In this document: positions 22,272 to 30,159 of the stretch, in pieces
Numbering within the stretch: the stretch's first letter is position 1
How the letters are laid out: each line of letters starts with the position of its first letter
NCBI GenBank assembly: GCA_046262415.1
Contig: JBHEMU010000104.1
Location: forward strand, 1 to 31,759
Length of the DNA: 31,759 nucleotides
Source: JACDAS01 sp046262415
GTDB taxonomy: Bacteria > Actinomycetota > Thermoleophilia > Gaiellales > Gaiellaceae
Direction: 5' to 3'
The notes under the pieces: model-generated
What the model saw: the letters and a program-made list of their open reading frames with translations, nothing else
The model's database searches: none
What the model was told of the DNA's origin: nothing
Translations under genes and position numbers: made by a program

Positions 22272-24359
22272 GTGGCGACGCTCGATCCTGCACGCCTCCG
22301 CCATGGCCGTGTACGGGGCCGCTACTTCCGCGAGAACTTCGCCCAGGCCGGGATCGACCTCGCCCAGATCGTTCCGGAGCTCCTGACCAATGCCGATGCT
22401 GCCATCGCCGCGGCCGGCCACCGGCGAGGGCGCATCCATCTTCGGTTCGGCGCCCCCGATTCGGAGTTTCTCGATCGCTGGCGGCGCGAGCTACGCGGCC
22501 TGCGCGTCCCAGCGCTGCTCGACTGGTCGCACGAAATCGTCTGCGCCGACAACGGTGAGGGCGTCGACGCCGCCACCGTCGACCGCCGGCTCGGAGCACT
22601 CGGTGTCGTCCCCGAACATGCCGCCCAGCGCGGCCTCTTCGGACGCGGCCTCCGCGACGTGTGGCTGGCGCAGGGCGGCGGACGGATCCAGGGCGTGCGC
22701 GATGGGCGGGCAGTTGAGTCGTGGTTCTTCCCCTCGTCCGGCGACGAGCCCTACGCGTTCGCGCACCTCCTTGACGAGCCGGCCACGACCGCGATCCGAC
22801 GCGCCTTCGGGATCGACCGGGAGGGGACGCGGGTCACGGTTCCGCTCGCGCAGCGCCGCCTTCCCCCGAATGCGCGGCTGCGCACGCTCGTGGCCAACCT
22901 CGTGCAACTGCGGCCGATACTCGAGGATCCGGAGCGGGAGCTCTTCCTGGAGCTCCCCGGCGAGCCGCTCGAGCTCGTTGGATACTCGGCCCCGGAGCCG
23001 GATCCCGAGCGCCCCGTCCTGTTCGAGGGCGACGTCGAGGTTCAACGCGGGATCATTGCGCGGATCCTCGTCCGGCGAGCGGCTCAGCCGGTCCCCCTCG
23101 GGCCTTCACGCGCCGCGCGTCGCGGTGGGCTCGTGGTCCGATCGGGACGAGCGGCCCACGAGGCGACGCTCGCCGGACTCGAGGGACGGCCCGGCGCGCG
23201 TCACCTCTACGGCGAGGTCTGGTGCGAGGCGATCGAGCGGCTGCAGCAGGAAGCGCTCGACTCGCATCGGCCCCAAGTCGTAGTGCGCGTGGACCGAAGC
23301 GGCCTGAATGAGGCGCATCCACTCGTCCAGAGACTCACCGCCGCGATGGAGCGCGTGCTTCGCCCGCTCGTCGAGGCGGAGGAGCGCCGGAGTGGAGCAC
23401 GCCTCGTCCGGGCAGGAAAGGCGATCACGGCCCGGGACGAGATCGGCCTGAAGGCGCTCAACGAGGCCCTCCGGACAGCGTTCGACGCCCCCGGCCAAGT
23501 TGGTTTCGCGCGAGGGGGCTCCCCTACGGCCGCGCCGCCGGTTGAACGACGTGCGCCGGTAGCGCAACCGAAGCTGCTGGACCCTGGGCGCCAAGAGGAG
23601 ATCACCAACGCCAGCGCACCGGACACAGCCATGCGCTTCAAGCAGTCGCCGGTCCGACTGCACCCGGGTGAGCAGCGCACGGTCTCGCTGCTGTTCGACC
23701 CGGCACGCGTACCGTCGGGTACGCCGATCGAGGTCGCGACCGATCCGGGTCTCTCCCTTTCCCTCCGGCGCAACCAGGTGCCGGCACCGGGGGCGCTCGG
23801 ATGGGCGCGGGTTAGCGGGGCCCTTCGGGCCCGCGCCTCCGCGGCGTCGGGCTCGCGTTTGAGCGTCTTCGCCGAGGCCGGCGGCCACGACGCGGAATTG
23901 ATCGTCCTGATGGTCCGTCACCACGCGAGCGGATGGGTTCGCGAGATTGCCCGCAAGGAAGAGGACGCTCAGATCGAGGCCGAGTTCGATCCGGAAAGCG
24001 GCGTGGTGACCGTCTTCGAGGGCCGGCGTGAGTTCAAAGCGCTGGAGCGCGGCGCACGCCGGGCCGGACTGACGAAGGCGCGCCTGCGCGAGTACCTGCC
24101 CTACCGCATGCTGGAGGTCGAGGTTGCGGCCAATGCCGTGTACGCCTGGGCAGCCGAGCGGATCCTCGAACGGCGGCTTCCCGGCGAGAGGCCTTCCGAC
24201 CTCGCCGGCTACGCGACAGCGGTCCGTCTCGAGGCCCAACTGCTCCGCCACCGTTTCCACGAGCGACTCATGCGCGCCTTCCTCGGTCCGGAGGTGTTCG
24301 AAGGGACCGGGTACGTGACCCGGCCCGCCCCCGGCGGCGAGCAACTCCGGCTCTCTTGA
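22272..24359 (+). CDS. GHKL-superfamily ATPase (Hsp90/MORC-like), orphan, multidomain
   Basis: A 695-residue protein with an N-terminal Bergerat-fold ATP site. The N-box is PELLTNADAAI (Glu36, Asn40), the G1 box CADNGEGVD (93-97), the G2-like lid GLFGRGLRDVWLAQGGG (121-137), and REGTRVTV (183-190) supplies the conserved Thr. After ~400 residues a linker rich in Ala and Pro precedes a probable beta-sandwich (VRLHPGEQRTVSLLFDPARV, then IEVATDPGLSLSLRR). The C-terminal ~130 residues are helical (LRHRFHERLMRAFLGPEVF). It resembles bacterial MORC/Hsp90-type ATPases, some of which sit in DNA-modification or defence operons, but no Z1, nuclease or methylase partner is adjacent. There is no histidine-kinase phosphoacceptor domain. 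Function unknown. The gene ends before a bidirectional hairpin. Confidence 0.75.
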   Translation: MATLDPARLRHGRVRGRYFRENFAQAGIDLAQIVPELLTNADAAIAAAGHRRGRIHLRFGAPDSEFLDRWRRELRGLRVPALLDWSHEIVCADNGEGVDAATVDRRLGALGVVPEHAAQRGLFGRGLRDVWLAQGGGRIQGVRDGRAVESWFFPSSGDEPYAFAHLLDEPATTAIRRAFGIDREGTRVTVPLAQRRLPPNARLRTLVANLVQLRPILEDPERELFLELPGEPLELVGYSAPEPDPERPVLFEGDVEVQRGIIARILVRRAAQPVPLGPSRAARRGGLVVRSGRAAHEATLAGLEGRPGARHLYGEVWCEAIERLQQEALDSHRPQVVVRVDRSGLNEAHPLVQRLTAAMERVLRPLVEAEERRSGARLVRAGKAITARDEIGLKALNEALRTAFDAPGQVGFARGGSPTAAPPVERRAPVAQPKLLDPGRQEEITNASAPDTAMRFKQSPVRLHPGEQRTVSLLFDPARVPSGTPIEVATDPGLSLSLRRNQVPAPGALGWARVSGALRARASAASGSRLSVFAEAGGHDAELIVLMVRHHASGWVREIARKEEDAQIEAEFDPESGVVTVFEGRREFKALERGARRAGLTKARLREYLPYRMLEVEVAANAVYAWAAERILERRLPGERPSDLAGYATAVRLEAQLLRHRFHERLMRAFLGPEVFEGTGYVTRPAPGGEQLRLS

Positions 24360-24385
24360 GCCGTAGCAGGGGATCGCTCGACTAG

Positions 24386-24411
24386 AGAAAGCCCCGTTCC
24401 CGGGGCTTTCT
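24386..24411. terminator. Bidirectional hairpin terminator between GHKL gene and rnpB
   Basis: Perfect 11-base stem (AGAAAGCCCCG/CGGGGCTTTCT) with a TTCC loop. It serves the convergent ends of the GHKL gene (plus) and rnpB (minus). The T-rich part lies inside the stem on both strands. Confidence 0.8.
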
Positions 24412-24416
24412 CCGTA

Positions 24417-24767
24417 GCAGGCCTGTAAGCCGGATTCTGTCGAGGGTGACCATCCCTCTGGGCCGCCGATTCCTCGGCGGCTCGAGCGGCGGACCCGGTC
24501 CCTCGGCGGGCAACGTCGTCGGGACCTGCTTCGCCTTGCACCGGACGGGGTTTGGCGAGCCGCCGTGTCACCACGGCGCTGGTGGGCTCTTACCCCACCT
24601 TTTCACCCTTACCGCCAGCGTCTCTAGAGAGACACGTGCGCTGGAGGCGGTCTCCTTTCTGTGCCACTTTCCGTCGGCTTTCGCCGCCTGGGGTTTCCCC
24701 AGCGTCCTGCCCTTCGGTGTCCGGACTTTCCTCGAGTCGCAAAGCGACCCGCGGTCACCCGGCCTGC
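24417..24767 (-). ncRNA. rnpB: RNase P RNA (M1-like), class A
   Basis: The minus strand has the diagnostic conserved blocks of bacterial RNase P RNA: GAGGAAAGTCCGGAC near the 5' end, GGGTAAGAGCCCACC in the middle, GTGCAAGGCGAAGCAGG, and ACAGAATCCGGCTTACAGGC at the 3' end. The ends pair as P1 (GCAGGCC with GGCCTGC), which sets the boundaries to within a few bases. The ~350-base length is normal. It is the catalytic RNA for tRNA 5' maturation, working with the RnpA protein. TACAAT just upstream provides a promoter; the hairpin at 24386 ends it. Its 5' end overlaps the stop of the zinc-ribbon gene. Confidence 0.95.
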
Positions 24768-24955
24768 AGCTCCAATTGTAGCCCGCTTCCGGCCGAGACA
24801 GCCCCGCCGCCCAGCCAGCTGCCGCACTCGGGGCAGACGATGCCGGTCTCGCCGTGCAGCACGAATTCGCCGCAGACCAGGCACTCGAGGCTCACGCCCC
24901 GGATCAGGGCGACCAGCTCCTGATCGAGCGTCCGGTGGAGAGCCCGCACCGTCAC
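24755..24955 (-). CDS. Small zinc-ribbon protein coupled to lexA
   Basis: A 66-codon ORF starting with GTG that overlaps the lexA stop (GTGA). Two CxxC knuckles are visible, ECLVCGEF and VCPECGSW, spaced about 17 residues apart, as in a zinc ribbon. The N-terminal ~25 residues are helical (LHRTLDQELVALIRG). No enzyme motif is present. It could bind nucleic acid or a protein partner, perhaps in the damage response because it is expressed with lexA; that is inference. Its last 13 bases lie within the rnpB gene and the rnpB promoter is inside its coding region. Confidence 0.7.
   Translation of the reverse strand: MTVRALHRTLDQELVALIRGVSLECLVCGEFVLHGETGIVCPECGSWLGGGAVSAGSGLQLELQAG
24775..24780 (-). 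promoter_or_regulatory. -10 element TACAAT of rnpB
   Basis: TACAAT on the minus strand lies seven bases before the P1 helix start, matching the predicted 5' end of the RNA. It is located inside the zinc-ribbon gene. Confidence 0.65.
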
Positions 24956-25587
24956 AGCTTGCGGAACACCCCCACGACCTGTCCGAGAATCTGAACGTGG
25001 GGCGCGTAGATCGGCTCGAGCGCGTCGTTCTCCGGCTGGAGCCGGATCCGGCCACCTTCCCGGAAGAACCGCTTCACCGTCGCCTCGTCGGCGGACTCGT
25101 CCTCACCCGCGAGGGCGACGACGATGTCGCCGTTGCGGGCGTCGGCCTGGCGCCGGACGACGACGTAGTCCCCGTCGAGGATGCCCGCGCCGACCATCGA
25201 GTCCCCCTTGATCCGCAGGAGAAACTCCTCGCCCCCGCGCGCCAGGGTCTCCGGCACGGCGAGGTAGTCCTCGACGTTCTCCTCGGCGAGCAGCGGTCCG
25301 CCGGCGGCCACCTGGCCGAGCAGGGGCAGGACGTGGGCCTCGCCCCGCTGCACGCGCGGCGCGACCGTGCGGGCGCGCCTGTGCCCCGTGAGCTCGAGCG
25401 CCCTCGGCTTGGTCGGGTCGCGGCGCAGGAGGCCGGCCCGCTCGAGGTTGGCGAGATGCGCGTGCACGGTCGAGGGCGACGCCAGCCCGACCGCCTCCCC
25501 GATCTCCCGCACCGTCGGCGGATAGCCGAGCCGCTCGACGTACTCGACGAGGTAGTCCCAGATCTCCTGCTGCCGCACAGTCAACAT
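24952..25587 (-). CDS. lexA: LexA repressor
   Basis: A 211-residue SOS repressor. The N-terminal winged helix reads MLTVRQQEIWDYLVEYVERL, then GYPPTVREIGEAVGLASPST VHAHL. The autocleavage site is Ala95-Gly96 in GQVAAGGP. The catalytic Ser130 is in IKGDSMVGAG and Lys172 in ATVKRFFREG. RecA filaments trigger self-cleavage and derepress DNA-damage genes. The ATG at 25587 has AAGGAGG upstream and directly follows the SOS box, so it represses itself. A far longer frame (to 26511) is antisense to the secreted-protein gene and is rejected. It is followed by the coupled zinc-ribbon gene. Confidence 0.96.
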   Translation of the reverse strand: MLTVRQQEIWDYLVEYVERLGYPPTVREIGEAVGLASPSTVHAHLANLERAGLLRRDPTKPRALELTGHRRARTVAPRVQRGEAHVLPLLGQVAAGGPLLAEENVEDYLAVPETLARGGEEFLLRIKGDSMVGAGILDGDYVVVRRQADARNGDIVVALAGEDESADEATVKRFFREGGRIRLQPENDALEPIYAPHVQILGQVVGVFRKL

Positions 25588-25600
25588 CGCGCCTCCTTGG

Positions 25601-25614
25601 CGAACGTGTGTTCG
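25601..25614. promoter_or_regulatory. LexA binding site (SOS box)
   Basis: Perfect inverted repeat CGAAC-GTGT-GTTCG, 13 bases before the lexA start codon; the flanking G/C extends it to GCGAAC...GTTCGC. This is the Gram-positive/actinobacterial SOS consensus, so lexA is autoregulated. It is the only such site I noticed in the window. Confidence 0.92.
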
Positions 25615-25716
25615 CTCACGGTAGCGCGGCGGCCGGACGGCGTCAACTCGGAATTGACGTGGGGCACCCGGTTCGACCACCATCCCCCGACAGCGGTCAG
25701 CGGAGGAGGGGGAGGA

Positions 25717-26439
25717 ATGGGAGGTTGCGGCGGACTCCTGGGCCGTGGAGCGGCGGCGATCGTGGTGGCGACGGCCCTGGCATCCGGGGCGGCAGCGGCG
25801 AGACCCGCGGCCGCGCCCTACCCGCTCCGCTTCGAGTTGACCGCCCTCGAGTGGTCCTCCGAGTACCACTGGCGCGCGACCACCCGGGTCGTCGACTCGC
25901 AGTGCCCGGGAGTCACCCCCGTCGCCGGCAGGACGAGGAACGCCGGCGTCCTGGTCTCCCGTCGCCCGGTCCGGCTGACGATCCGGCGCGCGGGAACGCG
26001 GCTGACGGGCCTTCCGCTCGAGATCGCCTCCCTCCGGACGGGCAAGTACAGACTCGTGGACTGCGCCAGCCGGAAGAGTCTCGGGCCCCGCTCGTGCGCG
26101 AAGACCGTGCGCCTGGGCCGGCGCGGCGACCTCGTCTTCCAGCCGCTCCGGCGGCCGGAGCGAATCGCGGTCACCTGGCGCCTGCCGATCGCCACCTTCG
26201 GCGGCTGCGTCCCGACCCGAAGCTACGGCACGGGAGCCTGGTCGCTCACGAAGACGGTGCGGACCTACCAACGGCAGATCTACCCGCGATCCGAACTCGT
26301 CGTCGATCGCGGCGGCGTCGTCGTCCTCGACCTCGACCCACGCGAGCTCACGTTCGAACTGCGGCAGAACATCTTCACGCGCGCCGACACGAAGGGCTCG
26401 TTCGCCTGGAGGGGGAGGCTCGTGCTCCGCCGTCTGTAG
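25717..26439 (+). CDS. Secreted protein of unknown function
   Basis: 240 residues from the ATG at 25717, preceded by a strong purine-rich ribosome-binding site (GGAGGAGGGGGAGGA). An N-terminal signal peptide is clear: MGGCGGLLGRGAAAIVVATA, then LASGAAAARPAAA with a likely AAA cleavage. The mature part looks beta-rich (PLRFELTALEWSSEYHWRAT, LVVDRGGVVVLDLDPRELTF) and has five cysteines that could form disulfides. No family is recognised. It lies alone between lexA (divergent) and a convergent tRNA gene. The frame is open far upstream, antisense to lexA, but that part is a shadow. Confidence 0.75.
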   Translation: MGGCGGLLGRGAAAIVVATALASGAAAARPAAAPYPLRFELTALEWSSEYHWRATTRVVDSQCPGVTPVAGRTRNAGVLVSRRPVRLTIRRAGTRLTGLPLEIASLRTGKYRLVDCASRKSLGPRSCAKTVRLGRRGDLVFQPLRRPERIAVTWRLPIATFGGCVPTRSYGTGAWSLTKTVRTYQRQIYPRSELVVDRGGVVVLDLDPRELTFELRQNIFTRADTKGSFAWRGRLVLRRL

Positions 26440-26477
26440 AAGACGACCGACGCCGCGCCCCGCCCCCGGCTCCGGAG

Positions 26478-26562
<85 letters not shown>

Positions 26563-26571
26563 GCGGCGCGC

Positions 26572-26577
26572 ATTGTA
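26572..26577 (-). promoter_or_regulatory. -10 element TACAAT of tRNA-Leu
   Basis: Minus-strand TACAAT nine bases before the mature 5' end; the same hexamer as rnpB. Confidence 0.55.
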
Positions 26578-26586
26578 GCCGCGGCG

Positions 26587-26592
26587 TAGGGT
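26587..26592 (+). promoter_or_regulatory. -10 element TAGGGT of tldD
   Basis: TAGGGT lies six bases before the GTG at 26599; leaderless geometry. The divergent tRNA promoter is only ten bases away. Confidence 0.45.
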
Positions 26593-26598
26593 AGGGCC

Positions 26599-28032
26599 GT
26601 GCGGGCGCTGTGCGAGTCGGCGGTGGAGGCGGCGCTCGGGGCCGGCGCCGCGTATGCGGACGCGCGGGCGCTCAGCCGCCGCACGCAGCGGGTCGAGACG
26701 AAGAACGGGCGGGTCGACGCGCTCTCGGACGGTGAGAGCGAGGGCATCGGCGTCCGCGTGCTCGTCGCCGGCGCCTGGGGCTTCGCGTGCGACCGCCGCC
26801 TGTCGGACGAGGGCGCGCGTGAGGCGGCGCGGCGCGCCTGCGCGTTCGCCCGCGCCGCGCCGGGAACCCACGCTCGCGCGCTCGCGCCGGTCGAGGCGCG
26901 GACCGGCATCTACCGGACGCCGCTCGTCCGGGACCCGTTCGACGTCCCGCTGTCCGAGAAGGTCGACCTCTGCCTCCGCGCGGAGGCGGCGCTGGAGCAC
27001 TCGGCGGTCACGATCCGGTCTGCGAACCTCCGCGCCCAGCGGGACCGCAAGGTCTTCGTCTCCTCCGAGGGGGCCTCCGTCGAGCAGGAGCTGGTCGAGT
27101 GCGGCGGCGGGATCGACGCGATCGCGACGGGCGAGGGGCTCTACCAGATCCGCAGCTATCCGAGCGCGCACAGCGGCTCGAGCGCCCAGGCAGGCTGGGA
27201 GTACGTCGACCGGCTCGGACTGGTCGAGGCGGCGCCACGGGTGGCGGAGCAGGCCGCGGCGCTCCTGCGTGCCGATCCGTGTCCGGCGGGCCGGACGACG
27301 GTCGTGATCGATGCCGAGCAGATGCAGCTCCAGGTGCACGAGTCGGTCGGGCACCCGACCGAGCTCGACCGGATCTACGGCACCGAGGCCGCCTATGCCG
27401 GCACGAGCTTCCTCGCACCGGGTGACCTCGGCTCGCTGCGCTACGGGTCGGAGCGGATGAACGTCGCCGCCGACCCCACCAGCCCCGGCGGCCTCGGCTC
27501 GTTCGGCTTCGACGACGAGGGTGTCCCCGCCGCCCGGCTGCCCGTCGTCGAGGCGGGGGTGCTGCGCGGCTTCCTCACCTCGCGGGAGACGGCGGCCCGG
27601 ATCGGCGCGGGCTCGGGCGGCTCGATGCGCGCGGACGGCTGGAGCCGGATGCCGCTCGTGCGGATGACGAACCTGCACCTCGAGCCGGGCGAGGGCTCCT
27701 TCGAGGAGCTGCTCGACGGCGTCGACTCCGGCATCTACCTCGAGACGAACAAGAGCTGGTCGATCGACGACAAGCGGCTGAACTTCCAGTTCGGGACGCA
27801 GATCGCCTGGGAGATCCGCGGGGGCAGGCTCGGCCGGATGCTCCGGGACGCCACCTACACCGGCGTGACGCCCGCCTTCTGGGGCTCGCTCGACCGCGTC
27901 GCCGGTCGCGAGGAGTGGGTGATGAACGGCCTGACGAACTGCGGCAAGGGGCAGCCCGGCCAGTTCGCGCACGTCTCGCACGGGGCGTCGCCGGCGCGGT
28001 TCCGCGACGTGCAGGTTGGCGTCTCGACGTGA
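26599..28032 (+). CDS. tldD: TldD-type metalloprotease subunit
   Basis: A 477-residue protein of the TldD/PmbA family. The catalytic zinc motif is in LQVHESVGHPTELDR (H247-ExxxH252), and the distal Cys ligand is in GLTNCGKGQPGQ. Other landmarks are RVETKNGRVDALSDGESEGI near the start and SSGSGGSMRADGWS-like GSGGSMRADGWSRMPLVRMT. TldD forms a heterodimer with TldE that trims unfolded peptides and, in some bacteria, removes leader peptides of RiPPs or degrades the CcdA antitoxin. No RiPP precursor or CcdA was seen nearby. The start is GTG at 26599 and the next gene overlaps by 4 bases, so both subunits are made together. Confidence 0.92.
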   Translation: MRALCESAVEAALGAGAAYADARALSRRTQRVETKNGRVDALSDGESEGIGVRVLVAGAWGFACDRRLSDEGAREAARRACAFARAAPGTHARALAPVEARTGIYRTPLVRDPFDVPLSEKVDLCLRAEAALEHSAVTIRSANLRAQRDRKVFVSSEGASVEQELVECGGGIDAIATGEGLYQIRSYPSAHSGSSAQAGWEYVDRLGLVEAAPRVAEQAAALLRADPCPAGRTTVVIDAEQMQLQVHESVGHPTELDRIYGTEAAYAGTSFLAPGDLGSLRYGSERMNVAADPTSPGGLGSFGFDDEGVPAARLPVVEAGVLRGFLTSRETAARIGAGSGGSMRADGWSRMPLVRMTNLHLEPGEGSFEELLDGVDSGIYLETNKSWSIDDKRLNFQFGTQIAWEIRGGRLGRMLRDATYTGVTPAFWGSLDRVAGREEWVMNGLTNCGKGQPGQFAHVSHGASPARFRDVQVGVST

Positions 28033-29393
28033 ACCCGAGGGAGCTCGCGGAGCGAGTGCTCGAGCTCGCGGCGGGTCGCGGCGAAGCTGAGGTGGTCGTC
28101 CAGCGTGAGCGCTCCGGTCTCGCGCGCTTCGCCGCCTCGGAGGTGCACCAGCCGACGCTCGTGGACGACACCGTCGTCCAGCTGCGGCTCGTCCGTGACG
28201 GCCGAGTGGGCACCGCGGGCTCGAACCGGATCGAAGCCGACGGGCTCGCAGCACTCGTCGAGAGGGCCGAGGCGGTGGTCGCGAGCGCGACGCCCGATCC
28301 GGAGTTCGCCGGACTCCCAGGGCCGGCGCCCCTCCCCGAGGTCGCCGGATTCGACGAGGCGACGGCCCTCCTCGCCCCGGACGACCTCGCGCGGCTGGCC
28401 GCCGGCGCGATCGAGGCGGCGGGGCTCCTCAGCGCCTACGGCTACGTGACGAGCGGCGCCTGCGAGCTCGCGGTTGCGTCGAGCACCGGCCTGCGGGCGG
28501 CACAACGGTTCACGGACGCGGCCGCGATCACGATCGCGGCGGCCGACGGCCGCTCCGGCTACGCCGCGCAGAGCGCTTCCGCCGTCGCGGCGATCGACCC
28601 CGCCGCGGTCGCGCGCGAGGCCGCTGCCACGGCGGAGCTGACGCGGGCGGCCGGGGCGCTGGAGCCCGGGACGTACCGCGCCGTCCTCGGGCCGTACGCG
28701 GTCGCCGAGCTCCTGCACTGGTTCGCTCTAGATACGTTCAACGGGCTCGCCTTCGTCGAGGAGCGCGGGTATCTCGCCGGCCGGCTCGGGGAGCAGGTCT
28801 TCGACCCCGGGATCTCGATCTGGGACGATGCGCTCGACACCCGGGGGCTGCCCAAGGCGTTCGACTTCGAAGGCACGCCGAAGCAGCGGGTCGCGCTCGT
28901 GGAGGCCGGCGTCGCCCGCGGCGTCGTCTGGGACCGGGCCGCCGCCGCCCGCGCCGGGGGTACCGTCCGCAGCACCGGCCACGCCGGGAGCCCGGCCGAT
29001 CGCTCCTTCGGGCCGCTCCCGCTCGCCCTCTCCGTCGCACCGGGTGAGGCGGAGTCGACCGATGAGCTCGCCGCGCTGGTCGGCGACGGCATCCACGTGA
29101 CGCGCCTGCACTACCTCGGGATCGTCGACCCCCGCGAGGGGATCCTGACCGGAATGACGCGCGACGGCACCTTCCGGATCCGGAACGGTGCCCGGGCCGA
29201 GCCGCTCGTGAACCTCCGCTTCACGGTGCGCGTCCCCGAGGTGCTCGCCGAGGTGCCCGGCCTCACGCGCGAGCTGACGCTCGTCAACCTGAGCGATTTC
29301 TACGCGGAGCGCTACGCGTTCGGCGCACTCGTGCCCGGGCTCGCGACTGCGCGCTTCGCCGTCACCGGGAGCGGCTCGGGGCCCGGCTTGTAG
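28029..29393 (+). CDS. tldE: TldE/PmbA-type protease partner subunit
   Basis: 454 residues from the GTG at 28029 that overlaps the tldD stop. It has the same fold as TldD but lacks HExxxH; the corresponding region reads PYAVAELLHWFALDTFNGLA. Family features include FAASEVHQPTLVDDTVVQLR, DDALDTRGLPKAFDFEGTPK, and the late GDGIHVTRLHYLGIVDPREG, ILTGMTRDGTFRIRNG. It should act as the non-catalytic half of the TldDE protease. The longer frame from 27915 overlaps tldD and is not needed. It is convergent with secG, four bases apart. Confidence 0.92.
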   Translation: MNPRELAERVLELAAGRGEAEVVVQRERSGLARFAASEVHQPTLVDDTVVQLRLVRDGRVGTAGSNRIEADGLAALVERAEAVVASATPDPEFAGLPGPAPLPEVAGFDEATALLAPDDLARLAAGAIEAAGLLSAYGYVTSGACELAVASSTGLRAAQRFTDAAAITIAAADGRSGYAAQSASAVAAIDPAAVAREAAATAELTRAAGALEPGTYRAVLGPYAVAELLHWFALDTFNGLAFVEERGYLAGRLGEQVFDPGISIWDDALDTRGLPKAFDFEGTPKQRVALVEAGVARGVVWDRAAAARAGGTVRSTGHAGSPADRSFGPLPLALSVAPGEAESTDELAALVGDGIHVTRLHYLGIVDPREGILTGMTRDGTFRIRNGARAEPLVNLRFTVRVPEVLAEVPGLTRELTLVNLSDFYAERYAFGALVPGLATARFAVTGSGSGPGL

Positions 29394-29397
29394 CTCC

Positions 29398-29619
29398 TCA
29401 GGTGAGCAGGTGGAAGAGCCAGACCGTGTTCAGGAAGAACACGACCGCGACGGCGACGGTGACTCGCGTCAGGTTCCGCTCGACGATGTGGGTGCCCCCC
29501 TGGGAAGCGGGCGTGAAGCCGAGGCCGCCCATGCCCGCGTCGCGCCCGGAGTGCATCAGCACGAGCCCGACGAGCGCGAGCGAGACGAGGACGTGGAACA
29601 CCGCGACGAGCTGAAGCAT
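29398..29619 (-). CDS. secG: Preprotein translocase subunit SecG
   Basis: A 73-residue membrane protein with two hydrophobic helices (LVAVFHVLVSLALVGLVLMH and VTVAVAVVFFLNTVWLF). The conserved SecG loop between them reads HSGRDAGMGGLGFTPASQGG, and THIVERNLTRVT precedes the second helix. SecG binds SecYE and stimulates SecA-driven export. It lies downstream of nothing on its strand except the response regulator and has its own TACCCT ten bases upstream. The larger frame reaching 30129 is an artefact. Confidence 0.92.
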   Translation of the reverse strand: MLQLVAVFHVLVSLALVGLVLMHSGRDAGMGGLGFTPASQGGTHIVERNLTRVTVAVAVVFFLNTVWLFHLLT

Positions 29620-29629
29620 GGGCGGCCCC

Positions 29630-29635
29630 AGGGTA
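29630..29635 (-). promoter_or_regulatory. -10 element TACCCT of secG
   Basis: TACCCT on the minus strand, ten bases before the ATG, implying a leader of only a few bases. No Shine-Dalgarno is visible. Confidence 0.4.
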
Positions 29636-29663
29636 GCAGCGGGCCCGCCGGATGCCCGACGGG

Positions 29664-30032
29664 CTACCCGGCGACGACCTCTACGATCGCCTCGATCAGC
29701 TCGGCCGCGATCCGGTCCTTGACGACGTAGCCGGACGCGCCCGCCTCGCGGGCGCGCGCGACGTCGGCCGGGAGATCCGAGCCGGTCAGCATCAGGACGC
29801 AGGTGCCTTCCACCTCGCTGCGGATCCGGTGCGTCGCCTCGACGCCGTCGAGGAAGGGCATGCTGATGTCCATCAGGACGAGGTCCGGCCGGAGGCGCTT
29901 CGCGAGGTCGACGGCTTCGAGGCCGTTCGAAGCGCTGCCGACGACCCTCATCCGCGGATCGACGCCGAGGATCGCCTCGAGGGCCTCGCAGAACGGGCGG
30001 TGGTCGTCGGCGATGAGGACGCGAACGGGCAT
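29664..30032 (-). CDS. Single-domain response regulator (receiver only)
   Basis: A 122-residue receiver domain: acidic pair in VLIADDHRPF (Asp9/10), phosphoacceptor Asp55 in PDLVLMDISMPFLDG, Thr83 in LMLTGSDLP and Lys105 in GYVVKDR. The sequence is closest in style to NarL-type receivers, but there is no HTH output domain. It probably acts through protein contact or as a phosphate sink. No histidine kinase is adjacent. The ATG at 30032 gives a clean domain start; an in-frame ATG at 30086 would add 18 residues. It ends 44 bases before the secG start, on the same strand. Confidence 0.85.
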   Translation of the reverse strand: MPVRVLIADDHRPFCEALEAILGVDPRMRVVGSASNGLEAVDLAKRLRPDLVLMDISMPFLDGVEATHRIRSEVEGTCVLMLTGSDLPADVARAREAGASGYVVKDRIAAELIEAIVEVVAG

Positions 30033-30159
30033 GGGGGTCGTCGGGACGGCAGCGTCGGCGTGACGGGATCCGGTCGCTGCGCGCATGACATCCCAGTCGG
30101 CCGATCCATGGGACCGTGCGCATCCCCATTCCGGATGATCGTGAGATGCTTCGCGGGCG

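Noticed and set aside
22272..24359. Reading the GHKL ATPase as a histidine kinase
   Set aside because: There is no HisKA/H-box phosphoacceptor region before the ATP site, the ATP site is at the very N-terminus, and no response regulator is adjacent.
24446..24781. Open frames across the rnpB locus
   Set aside because: The conserved blocks of RNase P RNA and the pairing P1 ends explain this sequence as an RNA gene.
26599..29393. RiPP biosynthesis cluster around tldD/tldE
   Set aside because: No precursor peptide, YcaO, radical-SAM or lanthipeptide enzyme is seen nearby, so a housekeeping protease role is the simpler reading.
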